Notes: generated by a model from the letters alone, not told the origin. A stretch of 53,767 nt of DNA from Oscillospiraceae bacterium (GCA_024697625.1 JAILFJ010000154.1:1-53767), one strand, 5' to 3'. Positions 25,067 to 33,555 are shown, numbered from the stretch's first letter. Numbers and translations are program-made.

Positions 25067-26101
25067 ATGAGGGGTATTGTCAAAGCAGAGGCCGGACCCG
25101 GCCTGGAGTTCAGAACGGATCTGCCTGTGCCGGAATGCGGCGACGATGAGGTGCTTCTGAAAATCCGCTGTGCCTCCATCTGCGGCACGGATCTGGGTAT
25201 TTACGACTGGGGAGCCTGGGCCAGAAAGCGGATTACAAGCTTTCCGAGGACAATCGGACATGAGACGACGGGCGAGATCGTCGAGGTCGGCAAAAAGGTA
25301 AAGGACCGTTCTGTCGGCCAGAGGGTCTCCGTTGAGACGCATATCTGGGACGGAACCTGCCCGCACTGCAGGGCAGGGAACCGGCACATCTGCCAGCATA
25401 TGACGCTGTACGGAATCCAGACCGACGGGGCTTTTGCGGAGTATTCCGCAGTCCGATCGGATGCCACCTATGTGCTGGATGATGCGCTGACGGACGAACA
25501 GGGCTGCATCTTCGAACCGATGGGTTCCGGCGTTCACGGCGTAGAAGAGGCAGAAGTCGGGGGCAAGACTGTGCTGGTGGCCGGCTGCGGCGCAATCGGA
25601 CTGACGGTCGTTGCAGCCTGCCGGGTATTCGGAGCAAAAAAAATCATTGCCTGTGATCTGTTCGACGAAAAACTTGCGGCTGCGAAGAAGATGGGTGCGG
25701 ATGTTGTCGTCAACAGCAAAAAAGAGAATCTGGTCTCTGCCGTCCTCGAGCTGACGGACGGCCTGGGAGTCGAGGCAGCCATTGACGTGACAGGCAGTCC
25801 CGTCTCTCTCAACGCCTCACTGAAGAGCGTGATGGCAGGAGGAAGGCTGGTATCTGTCGGATTGCCGGGAGAACCGGTGACAATGGACATGACGGAGGAC
25901 CTGTTTTACCGACAGATCCGTCTCTCCGGGATCTGCGGCAGACGGATCTGGGAAACCTGGGATGACTTTACAGAAGTGATGAAGGATCCGATCTATGATA
26001 TGGACCAGGTGATCGGGGGAAGGTTTGCGCTGGAGGATTATGAACAGGGCTTCGCCAGAATGCGCAGCGGCGCTCCGGGGAAGATGTTCCTGTATCCCTG
26101 A
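25067..26101 (+). CDS. Zinc-dependent MDR dehydrogenase, L-threonine 3-dehydrogenase-like
   Basis: 344 residues. Similar along its length to E. coli Tdh: ASICGTDLGIYDWGAW, GHETTGEIVEVG, the Rossmann loop VLVAGCGAIGLTV (about 169-181), SGICGRRIWETWDDF and MRSGAPGKM at the end. Catalytic zinc ligands C39, H65 and E66 are present. In the structural-zinc loop three Cys remain (C98, C101, C109) and the first position reads Asp95 (E. coli Tdh has Cys93), which may still ligate zinc. The likely activity is NAD-dependent oxidation of threonine or a vicinal diol/hydroxyketone such as butanediol; the latter would suit an acetoin complex upstream. ATG at 25067 is preceded by GGAAAGGACGAGAG. Confidence 0.85.
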   Translation: MRGIVKAEAGPGLEFRTDLPVPECGDDEVLLKIRCASICGTDLGIYDWGAWARKRITSFPRTIGHETTGEIVEVGKKVKDRSVGQRVSVETHIWDGTCPHCRAGNRHICQHMTLYGIQTDGAFAEYSAVRSDATYVLDDALTDEQGCIFEPMGSGVHGVEEAEVGGKTVLVAGCGAIGLTVVAACRVFGAKKIIACDLFDEKLAAAKKMGADVVVNSKKENLVSAVLELTDGLGVEAAIDVTGSPVSLNASLKSVMAGGRLVSVGLPGEPVTMDMTEDLFYRQIRLSGICGRRIWETWDDFTEVMKDPIYDMDQVIGGRFALEDYEQGFARMRSGAPGKMFLYP

Positions 26102-26216
26102 CAGGGAGAGCATAGAAACACAGCTCCGGACCGTCGGAGCACAGAAAAAAGAGGATCGGAATCCTGAATGAACCTGCTGATTGTCAGGCAAATGTAAAAA
26201 TATTTTTAATAAACTA

Positions 26217-26245
26217 TTGATTTTTTTCGGCCGCAGGAGTATATT
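26217..26245 (+). promoter_or_regulatory. Promoter of the 26297-cstA pair
   Basis: TTGATT (26217-26222), 17-nt spacer, TATATT (26240-26245). The 5' leader folds: CCC-GTAT (26246-26255 region) with ATACGGG, and AGAGA with TCTCT inside, so the GGG of the ribosome binding site lies in the stem. Confidence 0.65.
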
Positions 26246-26296
26246 AGCCCCTGTATTGAAAGAGATTTTGTCTCTGATACGGGAGGATCCATCCCC

Positions 26297-26809
26297 ATGG
26301 CGATTGCGCGAGCGGACATACTGGACGTACTGAAGGATTCCTACGGTGCGTATTACAGCATCGTTGAGAACGTCAATACTGAACTCCCGCTTGGCTTCCG
26401 GGCAGATTATGCCGCGCGCGACGAGCGCTACTGGCTTACGAAGTCCGTCAAGATCTGGGGAAACGAGAAGAACGAATTCTGCTACGTGTTCGCAGCGGAG
26501 GCATTTTCGCCGGAGCTCGCCGAGGCCTGTATGGAATGGGCGCTCCAGGACGGACTGCCAAGGGTGAAGCCCCATCCGGAACATCAGTGCACGAACATCA
26601 AGGTCGTGCTGGTGGCGGATTCGGTAGATGAGGCTACCGCAAAAGCCGTCCAGAAAAAGCACTTTACAAAGAACTACAAGTTCGGCCTCCACGGATACAG
26701 CAATCTGCTGGCGGGCATCGTGGACCTCGGGACCGAGAAAACCGTGACTAACAGAGAAGGTCACGAGCTTGTCCCTTATTTTAAGAAGCTATTTGCCGCG
26801 AGGGCGTAA
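26297..26809 (+). CDS. Uncharacterised 170-residue cytoplasmic protein upstream of cstA
   Basis: 170 residues, no signal peptide or membrane segment. Mixed alpha/beta with many aromatics: YGAYYSIVENV at the start, the RDERYWLTKSVKIWGNEKNEFCYVF strand pair, VKPHPEHQCTNIKVVLVADSVDE in the middle and KFGLHGYSNLLAGIVDLG near the end. From memory it resembles an uncharacterised Clostridia family (possibly the one catalogued as DUF8052), but I cannot verify that. GGGAGGA lies 9 nt before ATG. The gap to cstA is 54 nt with no terminator, so the two are very likely one transcript. A role linked to carbon-starvation transport is a guess from context. Confidence 0.75.
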   Translation: MAIARADILDVLKDSYGAYYSIVENVNTELPLGFRADYAARDERYWLTKSVKIWGNEKNEFCYVFAAEAFSPELAEACMEWALQDGLPRVKPHPEHQCTNIKVVLVADSVDEATAKAVQKKHFTKNYKFGLHGYSNLLAGIVDLGTEKTVTNREGHELVPYFKKLFAARA

Positions 26810-26863
26810 GCCCGGACGGCATTTAGTGATAAAAATTACACTATTTTCTAAGGAGTGAAAAGT

Positions 26864-28570
26864 GTGAGCGCATTACTTATCCTCGTCGTCGCGGTCGTTC
26901 TGCTTGCTCTCGGCTACGTGTTCTACGGCAGCTGGCTGGCCAAGCAGTGGGGCGTTGATCCCAACCGCGAAACCCCGGCCCATACCAGCTATGACGGCAA
27001 GGACTTCGTTCCTGCCAACCCGGCTGTTCTGATGGGTCACCACTTCTCTTCCATCGCCGGCGCAGGCCCGATCAACGGACCGATTCAGGCGGCTGTCTTC
27101 GGATGGATCCCTGTCTTCCTGTGGTGCGTCCTCGGTGGTATCTTCTTCGGTGCCATGCATGACTTCGGCGCCCTGTTCGCCTCCATCCGCCACAATGGCG
27201 GATCCGTCGGTGAGATCATGAAGGACTCCATGGGCATCAAGGCCCAGCGCCTCTTCATCATCTTCGCACTGGCGGTTCTGATCCTGGTCATCGCCTCCTT
27301 CACGGCGGTCGTCGCGGGCACCTTCGTGTCAGTGGATCCCTCTGCTGCCACCTATGCCGCCAACGGCTCCACGGCCATGACCTCCATCCTCTTCATTGTC
27401 ATCGCTGCAATCTTCGGCTTCTTTGTGTACCGCAAGAACGCCAAGATCGGCCCGGCTACGATCATTGGTATCATCGGCATCTGCGCGATTGTTTTCCTCG
27501 GTCAGTATACCGGCCTGCACTTCAGCCGCACCTTCTGGGTTATCTTCATCGCCGTCTATGTCACGGTTGCTTCTCTGCTCCCGGTCTGGATTCTGCTTCA
27601 GCCGCGTGACTACCTGAGCTCCTTCCTGCTCTACGGCATGATGATCCTGGCTGTCATCGCCATCATCGGCGGCTCCTTCACCGGCGCTGCCACGGTCGAG
27701 GCTCCTGCCTTCTACGGATGGAAGAATCCCGCCGGCCAGCCCCTGTTCCCGTTCCTGTTCATCACGGTTGCCTGCGGCGCCTGCTCCGGCTTCCACTCCC
27801 TGATCAGCTCCGGTACTTCCTCCAAGCAGCTGAACAGCGAGAAGGACGCACAGATCATCGGCTACGGCTCCATGATCATCGAGTCTGCACTGGGTGTCAT
27901 CTCCCTCATCGCCATCGGCGTGGTGTGGAGCCAGACCAGTGCCGGCGGCGGCGAGAAGTTCCTTCTCAGCGCGCCTCCCACGATCTTCGCAGGCGGCATT
28001 GCCACCATGTTCGCTTCCTTCGCGGGCGAGAAGAGCTATGCGGTGATCTACAACCTGTTCACCCTGGCTGTCTCCGTCTTCGCACTGACCTCCCTTGACT
28101 CGGCCACCCGTCTCTGCCGCTACCTGTTTGCAGAGCTGCTGACTCCGGAAGGAAAGACCCACGACGACCTCACCGGCGCCGCGAAGTTCTTCTCCACTCC
28201 GATTGTCTCCACTTTGATCATGGTCTTCATCGGCTGCGGCATGGGCTTCATGGGCCTGAGCCAGATCTGGAGCGTGTTCGGCGCTGCCAACCAGCTGCTT
28301 GCCTCCATCGCCATGCTGGCTGTCTGCACATGGCTCGGCAAGATCGGCCGCAACAACAAGATGTTCTACTTCCCGATGGTATTCATGCTCTGCGCCACCA
28401 TCACGGCTCTCTGCTTCACCATCTTCAACGGATTTAAGACCATCGCTGCCGGCGCCCAGTGGGGCACCTACTTCCAGGTGATCTGGTCCATCATTCTGGT
28501 TATCCTGGCTGTCATTCTGGCTGTCACTGCTTTCAAGACCCTTGCCGAGCAGGGCAAGAAGAAGGCCTGA
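26864..28570 (+). CDS. cstA: Carbon starvation protein A (pyruvate/peptide transporter)
   Basis: 568 residues, about 16 membrane helices. CstA motifs: YGSWLAKQWGVD at the start, GHHFSSIAGAGPINGP (conserved loop), FGAMHDFGALFASIRHNGGSVGEI, CGACSGFHSLISSGTSSKQL and LDSATRLCRY. Family members import pyruvate or peptides, driven by H+. Start: GTG at 26864 has AAGGAG 8 nt upstream; GTG 26855 would overlap that site. Codon bias is strong, so expression is high. It is followed by the strong terminator at 28618. Confidence 0.95.
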   Translation: MSALLILVVAVVLLALGYVFYGSWLAKQWGVDPNRETPAHTSYDGKDFVPANPAVLMGHHFSSIAGAGPINGPIQAAVFGWIPVFLWCVLGGIFFGAMHDFGALFASIRHNGGSVGEIMKDSMGIKAQRLFIIFALAVLILVIASFTAVVAGTFVSVDPSAATYAANGSTAMTSILFIVIAAIFGFFVYRKNAKIGPATIIGIIGICAIVFLGQYTGLHFSRTFWVIFIAVYVTVASLLPVWILLQPRDYLSSFLLYGMMILAVIAIIGGSFTGAATVEAPAFYGWKNPAGQPLFPFLFITVACGACSGFHSLISSGTSSKQLNSEKDAQIIGYGSMIIESALGVISLIAIGVVWSQTSAGGGEKFLLSAPPTIFAGGIATMFASFAGEKSYAVIYNLFTLAVSVFALTSLDSATRLCRYLFAELLTPEGKTHDDLTGAAKFFSTPIVSTLIMVFIGCGMGFMGLSQIWSVFGAANQLLASIAMLAVCTWLGKIGRNNKMFYFPMVFMLCATITALCFTIFNGFKTIAAGAQWGTYFQVIWSIILVILAVILAVTAFKTLAEQGKKKA

Positions 28571-28617
28571 GATTCTGTTCCGGAATCTTCTGTGAAAAGC
28601 CAATAAAGCAAAGCTTT

Positions 28618-28645
28618 ACGCCGCTCCGAAAGGAGCGGCGTTTTC
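28618..28645 (+). terminator. Terminator of cstA
   Basis: A 10-bp perfect stem (28618-28627 with 28632-28641) closed by a GAAA tetraloop, followed by TTTTCTC. Confidence 0.93.
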
Positions 28646-28669
28646 TCATGTGTATTCTGTGTATTCAGA

Positions 28670-28713
28670 AATAAAAAGCTCCGGGCGGCTTTGCACAGCT
28701 GCGTCCGGAGCTT
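28670..28713 (-). terminator. Terminator of fakA
   Basis: A 9-bp perfect stem (28676-28684 with 28705-28713). On the minus strand TTTTTATTTCTG follows, 41 nt past the stop codon of the gene at 28754. Confidence 0.85.
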
Positions 28714-28753
28714 CGGTATTCTGTTGTAAGGTCGGCCCGCGGAGATCAGAGGC

Positions 28754-30472
28754 TCACTCTGCCGAGATCATGTAATAATAGACCGGCTGACCGCCGTTCA
28801 CAACGCTGACCTCTGCGTCCGGGAAGTTCCCGATCATGGTTTCAGCCGCCTTGTTCGCGTCCTCCTCGGTGACATCCTCGCCGTAGTAGACCGTGATAAA
28901 CTCGGGATGGAAGTCGTCGATGGCCCAGCTCAGCTCTTTGAAGAGCGTCTTTGTGTTGGTGTAGCTTCCGATCAGAGAGCCGTCCAGGAGCGCGAGATAT
29001 TCGCCTGCGTGGATCGCATTCCCGTCAAAATCCGAATCACGGGCGGCGTAGGTGACCATGGCAGTGTGGACGTTCCCCATCCCCTCGCCCATGGCACCGA
29101 CAAGGCTCTCCTCGGGTTCGTCGGGATTGAAGTTCAGCAGAGCGGAGATCCCCTGCGGTATCGTGCGGGACGGCATCACGATGACCTTCTTTTCCGTCAG
29201 GTCGACGCACTGTTCGGCTGCCATAATGATGTTCTTATTGTTGGGAAAGACAAAAACCGTGGAGGCGGGAGTGCGCTGGATGGCCTTCAGGATGTCGTCT
29301 GTGGAGGGATTCATGGTCTGGCCGCCGGTGACAATGCTGTCCGCACCGAGCTCGCGGAACAGGTCGGCAATGCCGTCGCCCGCACACACTGCCACGACGC
29401 CGTAATTCTTCTCGGGCGCCGCATCGTCAAAAGCTCCGCTGCCAAAGCCGGAGAGGGAATCGTAAGACCCGGGGCCCTCCAGTTCTTTCTCAGCGTCGTC
29501 CAGGTCGTCCGTGCTCTGGGCTTTTTTTCCGGCTTTGAGCTGCTCAGCCTGGGTGACCATGTTCTCGATCTTCGCAAGCTCAAGCGTGCCGTACTTCTGG
29601 CTCTCGTTCAAAGCGTTGCCCGGCATGTCGGTGTGGACGTGAACCTTGAAGATCTCATCATCATCGCTGATGACGAGGGAATCGCCGATGCTGCTGAGAT
29701 ACTTGCGCAGAGGCTCCAGATCCACATCCGGATCCTTCTTGCGGACGATGTAGACTGTGTCAAAGGCGAAGGTGATAGCCTCCATGAGGACATCACCGGA
29801 ATTCTCGAATACCGACTCGGAATAATCCCGCCCGCCGGCTTCGGCATCGGCTGAGATCTTTCCCTGCAGGGAGTCCAGAATCGCATGAAGGATGACCATA
29901 TAACCCTTGCCGCCTGCATCGATCACTCCGGCTTTTTTCAGGACGGGGTTCTGGTTGACGGTATCGGCCAGCGCCTGTTCGCCGGCACGGATGGCCTCCT
30001 CGAGAGTGGCTTCCAGGGAAGCTCCCTTGTCGGCGGCTTTACCGGCAGCCTGAGAGGCGAGACGCGACACGGTGAGAATCGTGCCTTCCGCAGGCTTCAT
30101 GACAGCCTTGTAGGCCGCGGCGACTCCGTCGTTCATGGCTCCGGCCAACTCGACAGTGCCGACCGTATCCAGGCCTTTCAGCCGCTTGGAGATTCCGCGG
30201 AAAAGCAGGGACAAGATAACGCCGGAGTTTCCGCGCGCACCGCGCAGCATGGCGGAAGCCACACAGTCTGCTGCAGCCGAGACCGTATCGAAGTCACGCC
30301 TGCGGAGCTCTGTGGCAGCGTTGCTGATCGTGAGACCCATGTTGGTTCCGGTATCGCCGTCCGGAACCGGGAAGACGTTCAGGTCGTTGATGGCCTGAAT
30401 ATTATGATGCAGAGCCGCATCCGCACAGAGAATCATCTCTTTGAAGGCTGCGGCATCGATATATTCTTTCAA
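28754..30472 (-). CDS. fakA: Fatty acid kinase catalytic subunit FakA (YloV, DhaL-type)
   Basis: 572 residues. The N-terminal DhaL-like ATP domain (about 1-205) has the Mg-binding aspartates in FPVPDGDTGTNMG and the nucleotide loop RGARGNSGVILS. The middle and C-terminal FakA domains carry KVHVHTDMPGNAL (conserved His) and GGQTMNPSTDDIL. FakA phosphorylates a fatty acid held by a FakB (DegV) protein so that host or recycled fatty acids enter phospholipid synthesis; no fakB lies in the window. Gene order with the Asp23 gene is the classic yloU-yloV pair. Gap 32 nt. Confidence 0.93.
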   Translation of the reverse strand: MKEYIDAAAFKEMILCADAALHHNIQAINDLNVFPVPDGDTGTNMGLTISNAATELRRRDFDTVSAAADCVASAMLRGARGNSGVILSLLFRGISKRLKGLDTVGTVELAGAMNDGVAAAYKAVMKPAEGTILTVSRLASQAAGKAADKGASLEATLEEAIRAGEQALADTVNQNPVLKKAGVIDAGGKGYMVILHAILDSLQGKISADAEAGGRDYSESVFENSGDVLMEAITFAFDTVYIVRKKDPDVDLEPLRKYLSSIGDSLVISDDDEIFKVHVHTDMPGNALNESQKYGTLELAKIENMVTQAEQLKAGKKAQSTDDLDDAEKELEGPGSYDSLSGFGSGAFDDAAPEKNYGVVAVCAGDGIADLFRELGADSIVTGGQTMNPSTDDILKAIQRTPASTVFVFPNNKNIIMAAEQCVDLTEKKVIVMPSRTIPQGISALLNFNPDEPEESLVGAMGEGMGNVHTAMVTYAARDSDFDGNAIHAGEYLALLDGSLIGSYTNTKTLFKELSWAIDDFHPEFITVYYGEDVTEEDANKAAETMIGNFPDAEVSVVNGGQPVYYYMISAE

Positions 30473-30504
30473 AAAAGCACCTCCGGGGGGACAGACCTTT
30501 CGGC

Positions 30505-30858
30505 TTATCCGATGATCGTGTCTATATATACGTCCACGGCTTTCACGGGGACACCTGTGGACTTCTGCAGCTTATAGCTGACTTCTTTGATGATGCTGCG
30601 GGCTACGGCAGCCATGTTGACACCCTGGTCAACACCGATGTGAAGCTCGAGAGAGATGCTGCTGTCCTCGTCGTTGTAGTGGACGACGACACCTTTGGAC
30701 ATCGACTCTCTGCGCAGAAGCTGCAGAGGACCGCCGTCTTTGCTGCGACCCGCCATGCCTTTCACGCCGAAACAGCTTGTCGCCGCGTCGCCGGCCAGAT
30801 AGGTGAAGACATCATCGGTGACACGGATCGTACCGCTGTCGTTCTGAATGGTGATCAT
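30505..30858 (-). CDS. Asp23/Gls24 family protein (YloU type)
   Basis: 117 residues, one Asp23 domain: strands around DSGTIRVTDDVFTYLAGDAA, GVKGMAGRSKDGG, ISLELHIGVDQGVNMAAVARSI and VPVKAVDVYIDTI. Family members associate with membranes or envelope stress, and the yloU type is nearly always beside fakA. The frame extends to 30957, but ATG 30858 has AAAGGAG upstream and the family N-terminus. Promoter TTGTGC-N17-TATAAT at 30916-30944 on this strand. Confidence 0.9.
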   Translation of the reverse strand: MITIQNDSGTIRVTDDVFTYLAGDAATSCFGVKGMAGRSKDGGPLQLLRRESMSKGVVVHYNDEDSSISLELHIGVDQGVNMAAVARSIIKEVSYKLQKSTGVPVKAVDVYIDTIIG

Positions 30859-30915
30859 CAATACAAACTCCTTTCCTGCATATTGACTGAGACCGGACAT
30901 ATAATCAATCAATAC

Positions 30916-30944
30916 ATTATAGTCTGTGTGAGAAAAAAGCACAA
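30916..30944 (-). promoter_or_regulatory. Promoter of the asp23-fakA operon
   Basis: Minus strand: TTGTGC (30939-30944), 17-nt spacer, TATAAT (30916-30921). Confidence 0.75.
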
Positions 30945-30998
30945 TAGGCAATTTCAATAAACAGAAACGGAAAGTTACAGAAAAGAGACATAAAGCGG

Positions 30999-31027
30999 TT
31001 GCGATTTCTGCCGTGCTATGTTACAAT
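30999..31027 (+). promoter_or_regulatory. Promoter of the first secreted paralog
   Basis: TTGCGA (30999-31004), 17-nt spacer, TACAAT (31022-31027), 47 nt before the start codon. Confidence 0.65.
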
Positions 31028-31073
31028 TCACATATACCCACATCAAAAAATAATAGAAGAAAGGAACACTGCC

Positions 31074-31691
31074 ATGAAAAAGATCATTTCAATTGTCCTC
31101 GCCGCCGTTTTGCTGCTCTGTATCAGTCCGTTTGCATTCGCAGCCAATTTCGACTACCAAAGTGTTCTGGCATCCCGCGTTGGCTATGAATACAATACGA
31201 GAGATCACTACTGGACGTACTACAAGGCATACGTGTATACCTATTCGGATGCTATTGTGATTATCGGACTCGAATCATACGGTGAAAACGGAGGAAGCAA
31301 TCCGGAACTCACGGAACTGTACTGCCGTATTCAGGACAACAGTGGAGAAAAGCTTTCTACAGTGACTTCTGTCGAGATCAAAATTGGCGGTACTACCTAT
31401 TCATACGATAAACTGTATGAGGGCTCCTGGAGTAGTTCTGCGTTTATCGGCGATAAAGGCCTGAAACTGCTGAAAGCACTCAGAGACTGCAATGCTTCGG
31501 ACGTCTCCATCAAACTTGGTGCAAAGAATGGCTATATCTACACCATAAAGATCGATAAAACCAAACTCACCAACAGCCTGAAGGAATTCAGCCGGATCTA
31601 CCTGAAATACAACATGAACGATTATATGGTGGGGAATATGAATGCAATGGAGGAACAGTATCCTTTGAAGATCAACGGCAAGCTGGCATAA
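31074..31691 (+). CDS. Small secreted protein of unknown family, paralog 1
   Basis: 205 residues. A clear signal peptide (MKKIISIVLAAVLLLC..., cleavage after FAFA at about 23), then a beta-rich domain. It is homologous to the gene at 32724: both share FDYxSVLxSRV near the mature N-terminus, TYSDAI, the GGSNP turn, TYSYDxL/M, a GDKG-xx-L-x-A-x-x-DCN segment, R-IY-KY, and a C-terminus ending P-L-(K/R)-I-N-G-x-L-A. Composition is AT-leaning (26 G/C in 60 at 31201-31260). AGGA sits 9 nt before ATG. I do not recognise the family. Confidence 0.82.
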   Translation: MKKIISIVLAAVLLLCISPFAFAANFDYQSVLASRVGYEYNTRDHYWTYYKAYVYTYSDAIVIIGLESYGENGGSNPELTELYCRIQDNSGEKLSTVTSVEIKIGGTTYSYDKLYEGSWSSSAFIGDKGLKLLKALRDCNASDVSIKLGAKNGYIYTIKIDKTKLTNSLKEFSRIYLKYNMNDYMVGNMNAMEEQYPLKINGKLA

Positions 31692-31807
31692 ACGGTTGGG
31701 CGGCCAGTTGCTCATCTCAAATTCTCCATGAAGCGGAAATAAAAGCCTCCTGTGCTAAACTTTGTACGGACGAGATATGAAATTGAAGACAGAAAAGGAG
31801 GTTTAAA

Positions 31808-32479
31808 ATGAGACGAATTGGTGCCTTTGTGTTGATCTTGGCTGTTCTGATGTCCTTCTCAGTATGTGCACATGCAACGGTAGACCTATCTGCTCTCAGA
31901 TCTTCGGATCTGTTTGATATTACGGTTAACGGTGAACAGAACTTCGCAATTATCAACTCGGCTATGAGTGAAGAGCTTCGCTCTTTCCATCACAAGTATG
32001 AAAATGACTATCTGTACAGCTCGACAAGGTTTTCAGTAGGTATACTGGACTACTATGGTGATTCGATTCCGATGCTGAGTCTGGTAATCAATTACACCGC
32101 TGATGAATTTCTGTATATCAATGGGGTCACATTTATAATTGACGGAAAAAACTACACCTTCAGCAAGGTTGCAGACTCAGACAGCCTTCATACACTTGAC
32201 AACGGGAAAGGTGAGGTTCTGATCATTAATTTCGGCATGGAAAATGCTGGATTTATCGGAGCACTGGCCGGATACTGTGTCGACGCAGGTCTGGATGACG
32301 ATATCGAGAACGCAAAGAAAGCATCTATTACCATGATTCTGCACGGTAAGGAAGATGTGACAGCCACTCTGGATGTGGGCTTCTTCCTGGACTGGCTGAT
32401 TATGTCCAGAGGATTCACAGCTATAGATGGGTTGGATTATCTATCCGAAATCACAGCGACCCCCATGAAGGTGCATTGA
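31808..32479 (+). CDS. Small secreted protein of unknown family, probable distant paralog
   Basis: 223 residues with a signal peptide (about 1-24, ending VCAHA or so). The mature part again looks beta-rich and has INGVTFIIDGKNYTFSKV, aligning in place with the VQGITFEIG/YSYDEM segment of the paralog at 32724, but the FDYxSVL and GGSNP motifs are missing, so common origin is likely rather than certain. Near-perfect AAAGGAGG site 7 nt before ATG. Ends at a terminator about 100 nt downstream (32580). Function unknown. Confidence 0.78.
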   Translation: MRRIGAFVLILAVLMSFSVCAHATVDLSALRSSDLFDITVNGEQNFAIINSAMSEELRSFHHKYENDYLYSSTRFSVGILDYYGDSIPMLSLVINYTADEFLYINGVTFIIDGKNYTFSKVADSDSLHTLDNGKGEVLIINFGMENAGFIGALAGYCVDAGLDDDIENAKKASITMILHGKEDVTATLDVGFFLDWLIMSRGFTAIDGLDYLSEITATPMKVH

Positions 32480-32579
32480 CAGAAGTGAGCAGTCTGTAAA
32501 GACCATTTTCCGGCATGAAAAGCCACACATTCAGGTTCCGACGCGGTATCTGACAGACGGGGTCTCACGTGGAGTACAG

Positions 32580-32625
32580 CCCGGACAGTGTGCAGGTTTT
32601 TTCTCTTGCCTGTCCGGGTGTTTTC
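32580..32625 (+). terminator. Terminator after the second secreted gene
   Basis: A 9-bp perfect stem (32580-32588 with 32610-32618) followed by TGTTTTCG. Confidence 0.7.
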
Positions 32626-32634
32626 GTTTATACT
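32606..32634 (+). promoter_or_regulatory. Promoter of the third secreted gene, overlapping the terminator
   Basis: TTGCCT (32606-32611), 17-nt spacer, TATACT (32629-32634). The -35 lies in the right part of the terminator hairpin of the preceding gene. Confidence 0.6.
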
Positions 32635-32723
32635 GAGAGCATGAGAAGCGCCGGGAAGAGCGAGCTATCGGCTGAGCCGGCCCGGCGAAGCAAATACAAT
32701 AATCTGAACGAAAGGACAGCGTT

Positions 32724-33353
32724 ATGAAGATGAAAAAAGCAGTCGCGTTGCTTCTTGTCCTGGTGCTGATGCTGGCACTGGTGCCCGGCGCACTGGCCGC
32801 GAAGAAGTTCGACTACCGCAGCGTGCTGGGCAGCCGTGTCAACTTCACTATCGACACGGCAAAGGAACAATGGCACTTCTACCGCTTCTACGGAAAAACC
32901 TACAGCGACGCCATTCTCGTGGTCAGCCTGGAGACCGTCGGCGAAGAGGGCGGCAGCAACCCCCTGGTCACCTACCTCATCGCCTATGTGCTGAACAATG
33001 ACAATGAGATCTATTCCCCGGTACAGGGCATCACCTTTGAGATCGGAGACGACGTCTATTCCTACGACGAGATGAAGGTGGAACGGGACGGCAGCGTGGC
33101 CTTCCTCGGTGACAAGGGAGAGCGGCTGATCCAGGCGATTGCGGACTGCAACCCCTCGGATGTGACGCTCCGCGTGAAGACCGAGGACCGGAACTTCAAC
33201 TTTGAGGTGGACCGCTCCAAGTTCCAGGATACTCTGGTGGAGTTCTGCCGCATCTACACAAAATACGAGATCGGAAGCTATCGGGGAGAAAACCCGGAGC
33301 TGGAGGAGCTGGAGGAGACCTACCCTCTGCGCATCAACGGCGAGCTGGCCTGA
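32724..33353 (+). CDS. Small secreted protein of unknown family, paralog 3
   Basis: 209 residues. Signal peptide at 1-26 (cleavage after GALA), then the same beta-rich domain as the gene at 31074: KFDYRSVLGSRV, TYSDAILVVSLE, EEGGSNPLV, DVYSYDEM, FLGDKGERLIQAIADCN, and the ending YPLRINGELA. Its composition is GC-rich (38 G/C in 60 at 33121-33180), unlike paralog 1, so the copies have evolved under different base composition or arrived separately. AAAGGA lies 7 nt before ATG. Own promoter and own terminator (33467). Function unknown. Confidence 0.85.
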   Translation: MKMKKAVALLLVLVLMLALVPGALAAKKFDYRSVLGSRVNFTIDTAKEQWHFYRFYGKTYSDAILVVSLETVGEEGGSNPLVTYLIAYVLNNDNEIYSPVQGITFEIGDDVYSYDEMKVERDGSVAFLGDKGERLIQAIADCNPSDVTLRVKTEDRNFNFEVDRSKFQDTLVEFCRIYTKYEIGSYRGENPELEELEETYPLRINGELA

Positions 33354-33466
33354 AATATCACGGGTCTGAGGCGTCACGGACCTGAGTTGCCGCGGACGGC
33401 TACGGAAGCTGTGAACATAGCCTGATCGTGGGATCTGACCGGGATTCTGACAGAGAGACAGTAAAG

Positions 33467-33515
33467 AGACAGTTTTGCGCGGGAAACTTTTTCCTGAAAA
33501 AACTGTCTTTTTGTT
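33467..33515 (+). terminator. Terminator between the secreted genes and PFOR
   Basis: A 10-bp perfect stem AGACAGTTTT/AAAACTGTCT (33467-33476 with 33499-33508) with an inner GGAAA/TTTCC pairing, followed by TTTTGTTGTTTC. Confidence 0.85.
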
Positions 33516-33526
33516 GTTTCAAACTG

Positions 33527-33555
33527 TTTACATTCTGCGAAATAAATGATAAAAT
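33527..33555 (+). promoter_or_regulatory. Promoter of PFOR
   Basis: TTTACA (33527-33532), 17-nt spacer, TAAAAT (33550-33555), about 70 nt before the start codon. Confidence 0.75.

Noticed and set aside
26123..26140. GCTCCG/CGGAGC hairpin after the Tdh-like gene as a terminator
   Set aside because: Only 6 bp and followed by ACAGAAAAAAG rather than a U tract; it may still shape the mRNA end.
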